Origin: an uncultured Campylobacteraceae bacterium
Lineage (GTDB): Bacteria > Campylobacterota > Campylobacteria > Campylobacterales > Arcobacteraceae
Assembly (NCBI GenBank): GCA_937138295.1
Contig: CAKZOX010000017.1
Location: 1-36,343, forward strand
Reading direction: 5' to 3'
Length of the DNA: 36,343 bases
The position numbers were made by a program, and so were the translations under genes. Positions 18,373-26,469 of this stretch are shown piece after piece. The notes under the pieces were generated by a model. It did not search any database, was not told the DNA's origin, and saw nothing but the letters and a program-made list of their open reading frames with translations. Each line of letters starts with the position of its first letter. The stretch's first letter is position 1.

Positions 18373-19966
18373 GTTTTTCCCTCTTGATTTTTTGAAAATG
18401 AGGCCATTTGTGGAATAACTGAGGATCTTTATCTATAAAGTGAGATAAAAATTCATCTTTCCATCCACACATTACATCGGGTAAATCCTCTTCAAGTGCT
18501 TCAATTAACATTGATAAAGGCATATCAAAATTTGGATCAAAAATTCTTCTATCAATATCAACCCCAAACATATTCATTTGTTCAATTACTCTTGTTGGAG
18601 TAGATAAAGGAACAAAACTTCCTATTGTTCTTTTTAAATCACTTGTATCTCTTTTAAACTCAAAAATATCGTTTAAAGAAATTACACCATTATCTTCTAT
18701 TCTTTTTTCAATTTCAGAGATTTTTACTACTTTTCTTGTTCCATCTGGAAATCTTACAAGTTGAATAATTAAATCAACAGCACTTGCTATTTGAGTTCTA
18801 ATAAAGTTGATATTTGAACTTGGACGTGCTTCAAGGTACATATTTTCAATTCTTACTAAAGCTTCTTTTGTACTATCGGCGTGAACTGTAGTCATTGAAC
18901 CTGGGTGCCCTGTATTCATAGCATTAAGCATTACTACAATCTCAGGACCTCTACACTCACCAACTACAATTCTTCTTGGACTTGATCTAAGTGCTGATCT
19001 TAATAAGTAATCTAAAGTAATGGCACCTTTTCCTTCTTCATTTGCAACCCTTGCCTCATATTGTCTAATAGAGTGACAAGGCATTTGTGGCTGCATTTCT
19101 CTTGTATCTTCAATTACCATTAATTGTTCATTTTCATCAACAAATCTAGTCATTGCGTTTAGGAATGTAGTTTTACCACTTGATGTACCACCTGATACAA
19201 TTGTATTACATTTTCCTTTTGATGTTTTTACTAAAAAATATGCCATTTTATAGTCTAATTGCCCACTTTCTATAAGCATTTCAAGAAGAAGAGGTACGTC
19301 ATTAAATTTTCTTATAGTTACACAACTTCCACCATTTGCTGCAATTGGTGGAATTTGAACTTCAATTCTAGAACCATCGTTAAGTTTACTTGACATAATA
19401 GGATGGGCTTCATCAATTTTTCTGTTGTTTTCAGCAAGCATTCTATCAATGATTTTTCTTAGGTCTTGCTCACTTTTAAATGTAAAAGGAGTTTGGTAAG
19501 TTTTACCTTTATAGATGATATCAATGTAATCTTTAGTATTAACGATAACATCATTTAATCCATCTTTTGTAATATCAAAAATTGTACTTATGTGTCCGTA
19601 GCCTATGATATTGTTTATGATCATATTTTTTATGTCATCTATGATCTCTTTTTTTAATACTCTTGTTTCTGAGAAAGATAATATATATTCAGGTAAAACT
19701 TCTTCTAAACTATCTTTTGTAATCTTTTTATCTGACTTTAAATTCATCAAAAAACTATTATTAATTTTTTGTGCAATCTCATACAAAGTATGATTTAAGT
19801 ATAACTCTGGGAACTTTAGTTCATCGTTTGATTGAAATTTCTTATATTTTTTTATTTTTTTATTTGTTTCATCTACAAAGTCTAATTCTTCTTCTTGAAT
19901 ATTATCAACCGTTTTAGAAACTTCTTCTCTTTCTTTTTCTTCTATAAAATCTCTTAAACTTTTCAT
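18365..19966 (-). CDS. tadA: Tad secretion ATPase TadA/CpaF
   Basis: This is the hexameric GspE/VirB11-superfamily ATPase that drives pilus assembly and, in Tad systems, retraction. In the 533-aa protein, the N-terminal ~100 residues are charged. The ATPase core carries SSKLNDGSRIEVQIPP, Walker A SGGTSSGKTTFLNAM, an Asp-box MVIEDTREMQ, Walker B RIVVGECRGPE and the His box MTTVHADSTKEAL. About 80 residues follow the core (PTRVIEQMNMFGVDIDR to the end), making it longer than typical TadA. Its ATG overlaps the tadZ stop by one base (TAATG). Confidence 0.96.
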   Translation of the reverse strand: MKSLRDFIEEKEREEVSKTVDNIQEEELDFVDETNKKIKKYKKFQSNDELKFPELYLNHTLYEIAQKINNSFLMNLKSDKKITKDSLEEVLPEYILSFSETRVLKKEIIDDIKNMIINNIIGYGHISTIFDITKDGLNDVIVNTKDYIDIIYKGKTYQTPFTFKSEQDLRKIIDRMLAENNRKIDEAHPIMSSKLNDGSRIEVQIPPIAANGGSCVTIRKFNDVPLLLEMLIESGQLDYKMAYFLVKTSKGKCNTIVSGGTSSGKTTFLNAMTRFVDENEQLMVIEDTREMQPQMPCHSIRQYEARVANEEGKGAITLDYLLRSALRSSPRRIVVGECRGPEIVVMLNAMNTGHPGSMTTVHADSTKEALVRIENMYLEARPSSNINFIRTQIASAVDLIIQLVRFPDGTRKVVKISEIEKRIEDNGVISLNDIFEFKRDTSDLKRTIGSFVPLSTPTRVIEQMNMFGVDIDRRIFDPNFDMPLSMLIEALEEDLPDVMCGWKDEFLSHFIDKDPQLFHKWPHFQKIKREKHG

Positions 19967-21540
19967 TAGTTAGAACCTTTTAAGAATGAAAATAAACCTT
20001 TTGATTCTTTTTTATGATCTTTAGTATAAAGTTCATTTTTTTCAAGTATATGATCTAGTTTATCTACAAATGGTGATTTCATATTTTTATCTGTAACTAA
20101 TTCACAAAAATTCCATAATTCTCCTAGATTTTTGTAATCATTAGGAATTTTATATTGGTCAAAATGTTCTTTTTCATCATTCTTGATATTTAAAATTGAG
20201 CTAACATCATTTATTGATAAGGCATTTTGAGAGTCATATCTATTTGGTATGAATGATATTTTATCCTTTAATCCAGCTCTTTTTAAAAGTGAATGAAATG
20301 TTTTTAATTTACTAATATCAGGTAAAGTCATTTCAGTTACAATCCATAATTCTGAGGATAAATCATATAAAGTTGATTTTAAATTAGAAGCATCTGCAAT
20401 TCCTATATCAACAATAATGTAATTAAAATGAGCACTACAAAGAGAAATATAATTCATAAATTTCTCTAAAAATACTTCTTTTTCTATTAAATCTTTATCA
20501 ATATGCTTTTGAATACCAGTTACTGAATAAAAATTTTCTCTTATTTTATTTAATCCATTGTCTAGATTTGTTTCTAAATTAAACTCACTTAAATTAACTA
20601 AATCAATTATAGTTTTAGAAGGTAAGGGGTTTTTTTCTAAGAATAGATTTGAGATAGCTTTTGTTGTTGATAAATCTAAATATAAAACATTTTTATTTGG
20701 TTGATTTCTTGCAATTAAATTTGCAGTATTCATAGCTATAGTTGTAGCCCCAACTCCTCCTGAAATTCCTGTTACACCAATTATTTTATTACCAAATTTA
20801 TTTTTATTTAATAGATTATTTCTTTTATTTAAGATAACTGATTTTAAATCAATAGCTTGAAAACTTGTTATTGATAAATAATCATTAATACCTAATTTAC
20901 CGCAAAGCATAGAAATATGGTGGTCATTTGGACCTAAAACTATAACAAGTTCATTTATTTTTTTTAGAATATTTTCATATTTATTAATTGTTTCAATATC
21001 ACTAATTAATAAAACTATAATATTTTTAGAATTCTTTTTATTTATGTCATCTAAGTATTTTTCTAATTTAGTATCCATTGTAATATCTGCATTAAAAAGA
21101 CCTTCAAATCCTTTTTTTAGGTTTGTTGCAAATTCAACAGAACCATCATGAATTAAGTATAAATTTAAAGCTAAGTCATTTCCATATAGTTTTCTTTCTA
21201 TGTCTTTTTCTCTTTTTAAATATTTTATTATTTTTGAGATAATTTTTTTAATTGTAGGTGTTGAGATAATTCTTTTATTGATTTGTAAATATCCATATAC
21301 GACATCATTATTTTTTAAAAAAATCTTATATTCTTTATTTGATTGAGAAGTGTTTTCTTCATCTCTATTGATACAGAATTGATTTATAAATACATTGTAT
21401 TCGTATTCATATTTATGGAATTCAAGTAATGTAACATTTGTAAGATCAGCAAAAATTTCTATTAATTCTAAAATATATGTATTTAAGTAATTTATCTCTT
21501 CTGAATATTTTACTTTTTCTTCGTATTCTTGTAAATCCAT
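19966..21540 (-). CDS. tadZ: Tad pilus localisation ATPase TadZ/CpaE
   Basis: This is a MinD/ParA-like protein that places the Tad machine in the cell. The 524-aa product has three parts. The ~110-residue N-terminal region is not usual for the family and looks like a degenerate GAF-like domain. An atypical receiver-like domain spans ~115-235 (NIIVLLISDIET, LVIVLGPNDH) and is not expected to be phosphorylated. The P-loop domain begins IIGVTGISGGVGATTIAMN. The loop has Ala where canonical MinD proteins have the first-strand Gly-Lys, a known trait of CpaE/TadZ. IIVDIGIAD is the second ATPase motif. AGGGG precedes the ATG. It lies between tadG and tadA. Confidence 0.9.
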   Translation of the reverse strand: MDLQEYEEKVKYSEEINYLNTYILELIEIFADLTNVTLLEFHKYEYEYNVFINQFCINRDEENTSQSNKEYKIFLKNNDVVYGYLQINKRIISTPTIKKIISKIIKYLKREKDIERKLYGNDLALNLYLIHDGSVEFATNLKKGFEGLFNADITMDTKLEKYLDDINKKNSKNIIVLLISDIETINKYENILKKINELVIVLGPNDHHISMLCGKLGINDYLSITSFQAIDLKSVILNKRNNLLNKNKFGNKIIGVTGISGGVGATTIAMNTANLIARNQPNKNVLYLDLSTTKAISNLFLEKNPLPSKTIIDLVNLSEFNLETNLDNGLNKIRENFYSVTGIQKHIDKDLIEKEVFLEKFMNYISLCSAHFNYIIVDIGIADASNLKSTLYDLSSELWIVTEMTLPDISKLKTFHSLLKRAGLKDKISFIPNRYDSQNALSINDVSSILNIKNDEKEHFDQYKIPNDYKNLGELWNFCELVTDKNMKSPFVDKLDHILEKNELYTKDHKKESKGLFSFLKGSN

Positions 21541-21548
21541 AAAATCCC

Positions 21549-22616
21549 CTAATATTCTAATTTAACTATTTTTATTTCTTTTCCAACAATAGTACTTTGT
21601 AACGTAATATATTGAGTTGTTGGTTTACCAGTTGTATCAAAGTCAAAACCATTTACTTGAACTCTAACTACTCCACTTGGTACACCTGAACTATTTAAAG
21701 TAATTATATCAAGTTGTATAGGTAAGTTATCTTCATCATTATTAACTAAATCATATAAACCATCTGATAAATGGTTCATTTGAGTTGCCCATGTTGAAGT
21801 ATTGTCTCCTAGGTAAGTTCCAAGTAAACTGACAATTGAAGAAACATCTTCTGTGTCAAAATTTATACCTAACTTAGCATTATATATATCATCAATAGCT
21901 TGTGTGTAGCTTCTAAATTCACTTTCCCCATCTGTATCACATTCAGGATTAGCAGCATTACAAAGTGAAGTATCAAAACCTAATCCACTCCAGTCATATG
22001 AAGAACTTAGTATATAAGGACAATCACAATTAATAAGTGATGTTGGTACAATAGGATAAAAAGTACTTTTATTATTGTAATCCCAATTACTTACAACATC
22101 ATAAGTAAAATTAAGAGCTGTTCCATTTTCAAATTGTGTTTGTAAGTCATCACTGTAATTTATTGCAAATGGAGCAATTCCATAACTTACATTTGATGTT
22201 GGAGTATCTGGAGAGTTTTGTGTAATAATAACTGCTTTTGATTCAGCACTTAAATTAAATGAGCCTAAATCTAAAAATTTAAACCAAAATGTTTCTTGAT
22301 CATAACTTGGAATAGAAGCTATAACATAATTTGGTTCAGTTGTTGTGTTCCAAGTGTAGATAATTGAGTCTTTTATTTCATTACCCACATTTGTTTTTGT
22401 AAGCATATCATTATATATGTCTTCAGCAGCGATTGAATTTTGTTCAACATTTACATAATATTTTGCCAAAGTTAATGCAGCGTTGTCAGTTAGTACTTTT
22501 AATTTGTAGTATTTGTCTTTAGCTTCCATAGTATCGTTTATAGTAGCACCAATCACAATAAGTGTTACAAAGATAAATAATCCCAGTAAGATTTGATCTA
22601 TAATTGCTTTTTTCAC
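21549..22616 (-). CDS. tadG: TadG-like pilus assembly protein
   Basis: The 355-aa protein has a single N-terminal hydrophobic helix (IDQILLGLFIFVTLIVIGATI) and a large extracytoplasmic domain, like TadE/TadG-family proteins that anchor or initiate Flp pili. It starts with GTG (22614-22616), eight bases after AAGGAG. The six residues before the helix, KKAIID, match the segments in TadE and Flp. The middle part has a Cys-rich stretch (NCDCPY, SLCNAANPECDTDG) that could form disulfides. It lacks an obvious von Willebrand A MIDAS motif, which some longer TadG proteins carry. It lies between tadV and tadZ, 8 bp before tadZ. Confidence 0.78.
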   Translation of the reverse strand: MKKAIIDQILLGLFIFVTLIVIGATINDTMEAKDKYYKLKVLTDNAALTLAKYYVNVEQNSIAAEDIYNDMLTKTNVGNEIKDSIIYTWNTTTEPNYVIASIPSYDQETFWFKFLDLGSFNLSAESKAVIITQNSPDTPTSNVSYGIAPFAINYSDDLQTQFENGTALNFTYDVVSNWDYNNKSTFYPIVPTSLINCDCPYILSSSYDWSGLGFDTSLCNAANPECDTDGESEFRSYTQAIDDIYNAKLGINFDTEDVSSIVSLLGTYLGDNTSTWATQMNHLSDGLYDLVNNDEDNLPIQLDIITLNSSGVPSGVVRVQVNGFDFDTTGKPTTQYITLQSTIVGKEIKIVKLEY

Positions 22617-22629
22617 AGTTTTATCTCCT

Positions 22630-23067
22630 TTAGAATTTAAAAGGATAAATTTCTTGAATTACAAGAATATCGACAATTATAGTAGATACAAACATTACTG
22701 GAACCATTGGAGCAACTCTTCTTCTTTTTATTTTTTGTTTATAAAGTAATACAAAAGTTTGAAGTAAACCAGTTACTACTAAAAATAGTGCGAATGGTTG
22801 GACACCTAAGTAAAGTACAACTACCATCATATATTTTATATCACCACCACCTAAAATCATAGTTGGCTTCAAAAATAATATGATTACAAAAAAAAGTAAT
22901 ACAGCTAATACTAATACAATAGAACCAAGGTCTATTTTAGATTCATAGATACCAAATATCAACATTAAAATAGCCATGGCTATTAATGTTGTATTTGGAA
23001 CTAGGAATTTCTTGCAATCACTATAAGATAGAAATGAAGAAAAAATGTAAAAACTAATTGTAAACAT
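22630..23067 (-). CDS. tadV: Type IVb prepilin peptidase TadV/CpaA
   Basis: This A24-family aspartic protease cleaves the leader of Flp and of TadE/G-type pseudopilins. The 145-aa membrane protein has both catalytic Asp motifs: YSDCKKFLVPN after the first helix, and the GxGD motif as MILGGGDIKYMM. About four membrane helices fit the short CpaA/TadV type without the methyltransferase half. The ATG is at the edge of a small hairpin (23067-23083) that contains its only Shine-Dalgarno-like bases, so translation may be held down relative to flp. It lies 32 bp after flp. Confidence 0.93.
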   Translation of the reverse strand: MFTISFYIFSSFLSYSDCKKFLVPNTTLIAMAILMLIFGIYESKIDLGSIVLVLAVLLFFVIILFLKPTMILGGGDIKYMMVVVLYLGVQPFALFLVVTGLLQTFVLLYKQKIKRRRVAPMVPVMFVSTIIVDILVIQEIYPFKF

Positions 23068-23083
23068 TTAATCTTCGATTAAA
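23067..23083 (-). promoter_or_regulatory. Small hairpin between flp and tadV
   Basis: A perfect 7-bp inverted repeat TTTAATC-TTC-GATTAAA ends on the first base of the tadV start codon. On the minus strand the loop and its flank (CGAAGAT) provide the only ribosome-site-like bases for tadV. The position fits a structure that lowers translation of the assembly genes relative to the abundant pilin, or a 3' end for a short flp mRNA. The stem is short and A+T-rich, so the effect is inferred. Confidence 0.35.
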
Positions 23084-23099
23084 TAAATAATCTTAATTT

Positions 23100-23300
23100 C
23101 TAGTTACTACTATTTGCATCATTAATAACTGATGTTATTTGCGAACTTGCTGCTGTTTGAACTTTATCAGACTCTGTTCCAATCCATGTAGTTAAACCAA
23201 CTACTGCTCCAACTCCAACGATAACTAATAATAAAGTAACTAAGATTTTATCCATAGCACCTTTTTGGTTTTTTAATCTTCTTTTTAAGAAATCTAACAT
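23100..23300 (-). CDS. flp: Flp-family major pilin (type IVb)
   Basis: This is the 66-aa major subunit of the Tad pilus. A basic leader (MLDFLKRRLKNQKG) is followed by a hydrophobic helix (ILVTLLLVIVGVGAVVGLTTWIG) and a short Ser/Asn-rich tail, the usual Flp layout. Cleavage is expected after G14. The mature protein would start AMDKIL, so the usual Glu at +5 with following Tyr (GxxxxEY) is missing and an Asp stands at +3. The ATG has AGGAG (CTAGGAGTTACAA) upstream. It is the first gene of the Tad operon, with a 252-bp non-coding region and a leader hairpin ahead of it. Confidence 0.88.
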   Translation of the reverse strand: MLDFLKRRLKNQKGAMDKILVTLLLVIVGVGAVVGLTTWIGTESDKVQTAASSQITSVINDANSSN

Positions 23301-23552
23301 TTGTAACTCCTAGTGAATTTATGACTTGAAATAAAATATTGAAAATAGTTATTTTTCAATATAAACCTTATGCTTGTGAACTTAGTTCATTATTTAATAT
23401 ATTTTCCCACAACTTAACTTAATTTACATTAAAAGTTATATTTAATAAGTAAAAAAGCTTTAAAATAATAAGTATGAGAAAAATCATCAGTTTTTATAAA
23501 ATATCAAGCAATAATAAATATACTTAGAAAAACAATAATATTTGGAGTAGAA
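23301..23552. promoter_or_regulatory. Divergent regulatory region, flp / RraA-family gene
   Basis: This 252-bp non-coding region is the largest in the window. On the flp side it contains a 10-bp inverted repeat, ATATTGAAAA (23336-23345) and TTTTCAATAT (23353-23362), with a 7-nt loop, 36-62 bases before the flp start. The repeat would sit in the flp leader or act as an operator. AT-rich blocks around 23380-23480 must hold the flp promoter; I cannot pick a single -10, and I see no clear sigma-54 or sigma-28 element. On the right, TTGGAGTAG is the ribosome site of the RraA-family gene. No ORF is supported here. Confidence 0.5.
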
Positions 23553-24164
23553 ATGAATTTTGATAAATTTGCTGAGCTTTCACCATGCGATTATGCAGGA
23601 ACAATTAAAAGAGAGAGTTTTATGGATGCTGGTATAAAAGAGTTATGGAGTGAAATTCCAAGAATTTCAGGTCCTGCTTTCACAGTAAATATGGTTCCAG
23701 GGGATAATCTTGCTTTACATAGAGCTATTTATGAAGCACCTAAGGGTTCAATTATAGTTGCACAAACAAATTCTATGGATTATGCAGTTTCAGGTGGAAA
23801 TGTTTGTGCAATTGCTAAAGGACTTGGAATAAAAGGTTTTATAATCGATGGTGTTGTTAGAGATATTGGAGAAGTAAAACAAATGAAGTTCCCAATATTT
23901 GGAAGAGGAGTATTACCAATGCCTGGAATTAAAAAAGCAGTATTGCCTTTAAATACTCCCATTGTTGCAGGTGGAATTGCAGTTAATCCTGGTGACATAA
24001 TAGTTGCAGATGAAGAAGGTGTTGCTGTTTTACCAAAAGAAAAAGCTAATGAGATTTACGAAGAATCAAAAACTAAATTAGAAGATGAAAAAGCAATGGG
24101 TTTTGAACAATGGGCAAAAAACCACAGAAAAAAAATAGATTCATTTTATGGGGAAATTAAATAA
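23553..24164 (+). CDS. RraA-family protein (HMG/CHA aldolase-like)
   Basis: The 203-aa protein has the RraA fold signature: GGNVCAIAKGLGIKGFIIDG followed by VVRDIGE, where Arg and Asp bind the alpha-keto acid and the metal, and an earlier PGDNLALHRAIYEAP. This family includes 4-hydroxy-4-methyl-2-oxoglutarate/4-carboxy-4-hydroxy-2-oxoadipate aldolases with oxaloacetate decarboxylase activity, and the RNase E inhibitor RraA. The C-terminal ~40 residues (DEEGVAVLPKEKANEI and the EEWAKNH-like tail) match the enzyme branch. TTGGAG precedes the ATG. It is the only plus-strand gene between 8.6 and 36.3 kb, with no partner for a degradation pathway nearby. Its last 8 bases overlap the convergent kinase gene. 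Confidence 0.85.
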   Translation: MNFDKFAELSPCDYAGTIKRESFMDAGIKELWSEIPRISGPAFTVNMVPGDNLALHRAIYEAPKGSIIVAQTNSMDYAVSGGNVCAIAKGLGIKGFIIDGVVRDIGEVKQMKFPIFGRGVLPMPGIKKAVLPLNTPIVAGGIAVNPGDIIVADEEGVAVLPKEKANEIYEESKTKLEDEKAMGFEQWAKNHRKKIDSFYGEIK

Positions 24165-25350
24165 ATTTTAAAGTAAAAATATTTTTATTATTTTCATATG
24201 AATAAGATATTTTAAATTTGTGCTTATCAATAATTTTTTTTACTATGCTTAAACCTAAGCCAAAGCCATTTCTTTGGCTTAATTCTTGGGTAAAAGCTTG
24301 TAAATAGTATTCAATATCTTTAGATAGTTTTGCCCCATAACTAACAACAGAAATACTATTATTTTTTGATATGATTATAATTGGAAATGTTACAGAATAT
24401 TTTAAAGCATTATCAATTAAGTTTTTTAAAGCAATACATAAATAATACAAGTCACCATTGATCTTAAAGTTATCTATTATGTCTAAGTTGATTTTATTTT
24501 CATCTTCTAAATGAAGTTTTTGAAGGGACTCAATTATAAGTTTTTCTGCACTAAAATTAGATATTTCAAGTTTAGAAGAGTTTAATTTTTCAAGCTCTAT
24601 TAACTCATTGGTTAAAACTTCTAAATCATTAAATATTTTTTTCATTAATTCTTTTTTTGAAAAGTCATCAATTTTTTCAATTGCAAATTTACCTTTTGCT
24701 ATTGGTGTTCTTAATTCATGACCAATATCCCTTAATAATTCTTCTCTTGTTTTGATTAAGTCTTCTATTTTAGATGCCATATTGTTAAATGTTTTTGCTA
24801 ATGTACCTATTTCATCATTACTATTTATATTTACCCTTGATGAAAAATCTCCATCGGCAAATTTTGATATTTGTTCATTTATTTTTTTTAGTGGTAAAAT
24901 TGTTTTGAGAATAAATAAAAACATTATGGTTAAGGCTACTATATCTAGCCAGATTAATATATTTAAAATATACTTATCCCTTAAACTTTCTTCATTTTTA
25001 GTTTTAAAGGCAAGTTCTTCATCAAGATATTTAATATGAATGATAAACTCATTTCCAAATGCCTCTTGAATAATTTTTACAAAACCAAAGGTAATATTTT
25101 CTTCATATAAAATCTTATTAGTTTCTATTGTATTGGAATTAATGTCTTTTAATGAATATTTTAAGGCGATTTCATTTAGTTTACTAGGACTATTTATATT
25201 GTCTAATATTTCAAAAGATATATTTGCATATTTGTCAGATATCAAATTATTTAATCTTTTTTCATTTATATTATCAATCCAAAAACCAATAATACTCATT
25301 AAAATAAAACTAAATATAAATAAAATAAATATCTTTTTAAAAATTGACAT
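24157..25350 (-). CDS. ArsS-like sensor histidine kinase
   Basis: In the 397-aa membrane kinase, a first helix lies at ~8-25, a periplasmic segment of ~105 residues follows, and a second helix lies at ~130-150. The HAMP domain (PLKKINEQISKFADGDFSSR) leads to a HisKA domain with the H-box LLRDIGHELRTPIAKGKFA. The ATPase N-box is LIDNALKYS and the G-box NGFGLGLSIVKKI. The H-box wording is that of the ArsS group of Campylobacterota, where ArsS senses acid in Helicobacter; the signal here is unknown. It follows its regulator by 26 bp, in the operon with a Spy/CpxP-like protein and c-type cytochromes. Its 3' end overlaps the RraA-family gene by 8 bp. Confidence 0.9.
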   Translation of the reverse strand: MSIFKKIFILFIFSFILMSIIGFWIDNINEKRLNNLISDKYANISFEILDNINSPSKLNEIALKYSLKDINSNTIETNKILYEENITFGFVKIIQEAFGNEFIIHIKYLDEELAFKTKNEESLRDKYILNILIWLDIVALTIMFLFILKTILPLKKINEQISKFADGDFSSRVNINSNDEIGTLAKTFNNMASKIEDLIKTREELLRDIGHELRTPIAKGKFAIEKIDDFSKKELMKKIFNDLEVLTNELIELEKLNSSKLEISNFSAEKLIIESLQKLHLEDENKINLDIIDNFKINGDLYYLCIALKNLIDNALKYSVTFPIIIISKNNSISVVSYGAKLSKDIEYYLQAFTQELSQRNGFGLGLSIVKKIIDKHKFKISYSYENNKNIFTLKFI

Positions 25351-25376
25351 TATTCACCTTATTAATAATTTTGTAT

Positions 25377-26042
25377 TTAACCAATAAATTTATAACCAAC
25401 ACCCCAAACAGATTTTATATATCTAGGGTTTTTAGAATCATCACCTATTTTATATCTTATATTTGAAATATGCATATCTACTATTCTATTTTTTGTGTTT
25501 GCTTCAAGTGATGTATGGTTTAAGATGTCTTCCCTTGAAGAGATTCTATTAGCATTTTCAACTAAAAACATAAAAATCTCAAATTCAATTTTTGTCAGAT
25601 CCACTGGAAAATTATCAACTAAAATTTCTTTGCTTTTTTTCTCAATTACAAAATCCCCAATTATTAGTTTATTTTGATTGTATTTTTTTAGAATATGTTC
25701 AATTCTTAAAACAAGTTCCCTTGGTTCATATGGTTTTGCTAAATAATCTTCAGCACCAAGTTCAAATCCATGTATTTTATTTCCAATGTCACCTCTTGCT
25801 GATGATATTATAATAGGTATATCAACAATTGATTTTATCTTTTTAAATACATCAAATCCATCCATATCAGGCAGCATTAAATCTAATACAACAATAGCGT
25901 AGTTTGTGTTTTTACTTATTTCATTTATTGCATCTTTTGGATGTTCAAAGGAAGTACAAATAAAATTAAAATCTTTTAGATAGTCAACTATTAATTCATT
26001 CATTGCACTATCATCTTCAATTAATAAAACATTATAAGTCAA
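25377..26042 (-). CDS. OmpR-family response regulator
   Basis: The receiver domain (VLLIEDDSAMNEL, phospho-Asp in IVVLDLMLPDMDG, Lys in YLAKPYEPREL) is followed by a winged-helix DNA-binding domain (VDLTKIEFEIFMFLVEN to SVWGVGYKFIG). I take the TTG at 26040-26042 as the start (221 aa), because AGGAG lies seven bases upstream. A further upstream TTG at 26057 would add five residues and consume that ribosome site. The start overlaps the end of the Spy/CpxP-like gene by 11 bases. The partner kinase follows. GTAAAG repeats upstream of the SHP-type cytochrome gene are a candidate binding site. Confidence 0.92.
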   Translation of the reverse strand: MTYNVLLIEDDSAMNELIVDYLKDFNFICTSFEHPKDAINEISKNTNYAIVVLDLMLPDMDGFDVFKKIKSIVDIPIIISSARGDIGNKIHGFELGAEDYLAKPYEPRELVLRIEHILKKYNQNKLIIGDFVIEKKSKEILVDNFPVDLTKIEFEIFMFLVENANRISSREDILNHTSLEANTKNRIVDMHISNIRYKIGDDSKNPRYIKSVWGVGYKFIG

Positions 26043-26469
26043 GTTCCCACTCCTCAATATAATTAGCTAATTTTTTTCTTTGTTTTTTATTCAAAATTTT
26101 ATGAATTTTTTCTATTTTTTGGGCTTCTAATTCAATCTCTCTAAATTTAATTTCCTTTAAAATAGTTATAAATTCTTCTCTGTCAAACTCTTCTTTTTCA
26201 AGTAAATCTTCAATAGTATCTTCAATATCATCTTTATAATCATGTAATTCTTTATATGATTTTTTATAATCAATCAAAATATTTTTTAACTTTATGTATT
26301 GTTGAGAGTTCAAGTCTAAAAAGTCAAAATTTTTATATAAGTTGTATTTTTGACTTTTATAGTATTTATGTTTATACTTTTCAAAGTCATCATAATCATC
26401 ATCTGCAAGACAGATATTATTAAAAATAAAACTAAAAAATAAAACTATTAATATTTTTGATATTTTCAT
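26032..26469 (-). CDS. Spy/CpxP-like periplasmic protein
   Basis: The 145-aa protein has a signal peptide (MKISKILIVLFFSFIFNNICLA) and a long, highly charged alpha-helical mature region. Two segments resemble the LTxxQ motifs of the Spy/CpxP/ZraP family: LDLNSQQYIKLKNIL near the start and LNKKQRKKLANYIEE near the end. Proteins of this family form cradle-shaped dimers that hold unfolded proteins, and some inhibit a neighbouring Cpx/Zra-type sensor kinase. Here a kinase/regulator pair is encoded immediately downstream, overlapping by 11 bases, which fits that logic. The mature N-terminus is Asp/Tyr/Lys-rich (DDDYDDFEKYKHKYY) and might bind metal. Family assignment is by pattern, not by clear identity. 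Confidence 0.68.
   Translation of the reverse strand: MKISKILIVLFFSFIFNNICLADDDYDDFEKYKHKYYKSQKYNLYKNFDFLDLNSQQYIKLKNILIDYKKSYKELHDYKDDIEDTIEDLLEKEEFDREEFITILKEIKFREIELEAQKIEKIHKILNKKQRKKLANYIEEWELDL

Noticed and set aside
19966..21540. True response regulator within TadZ
   Set aside because: The receiver-like region lacks the acidic pocket and the Lys; it is the atypical domain known in CpaE/TadZ.
23301..23552. Sigma-54 or sigma-28 promoter upstream of flp
   Set aside because: I found no GG-N10-GC or TAAA-N15-CGATA-like element on the minus strand, so no sigma assignment is made.
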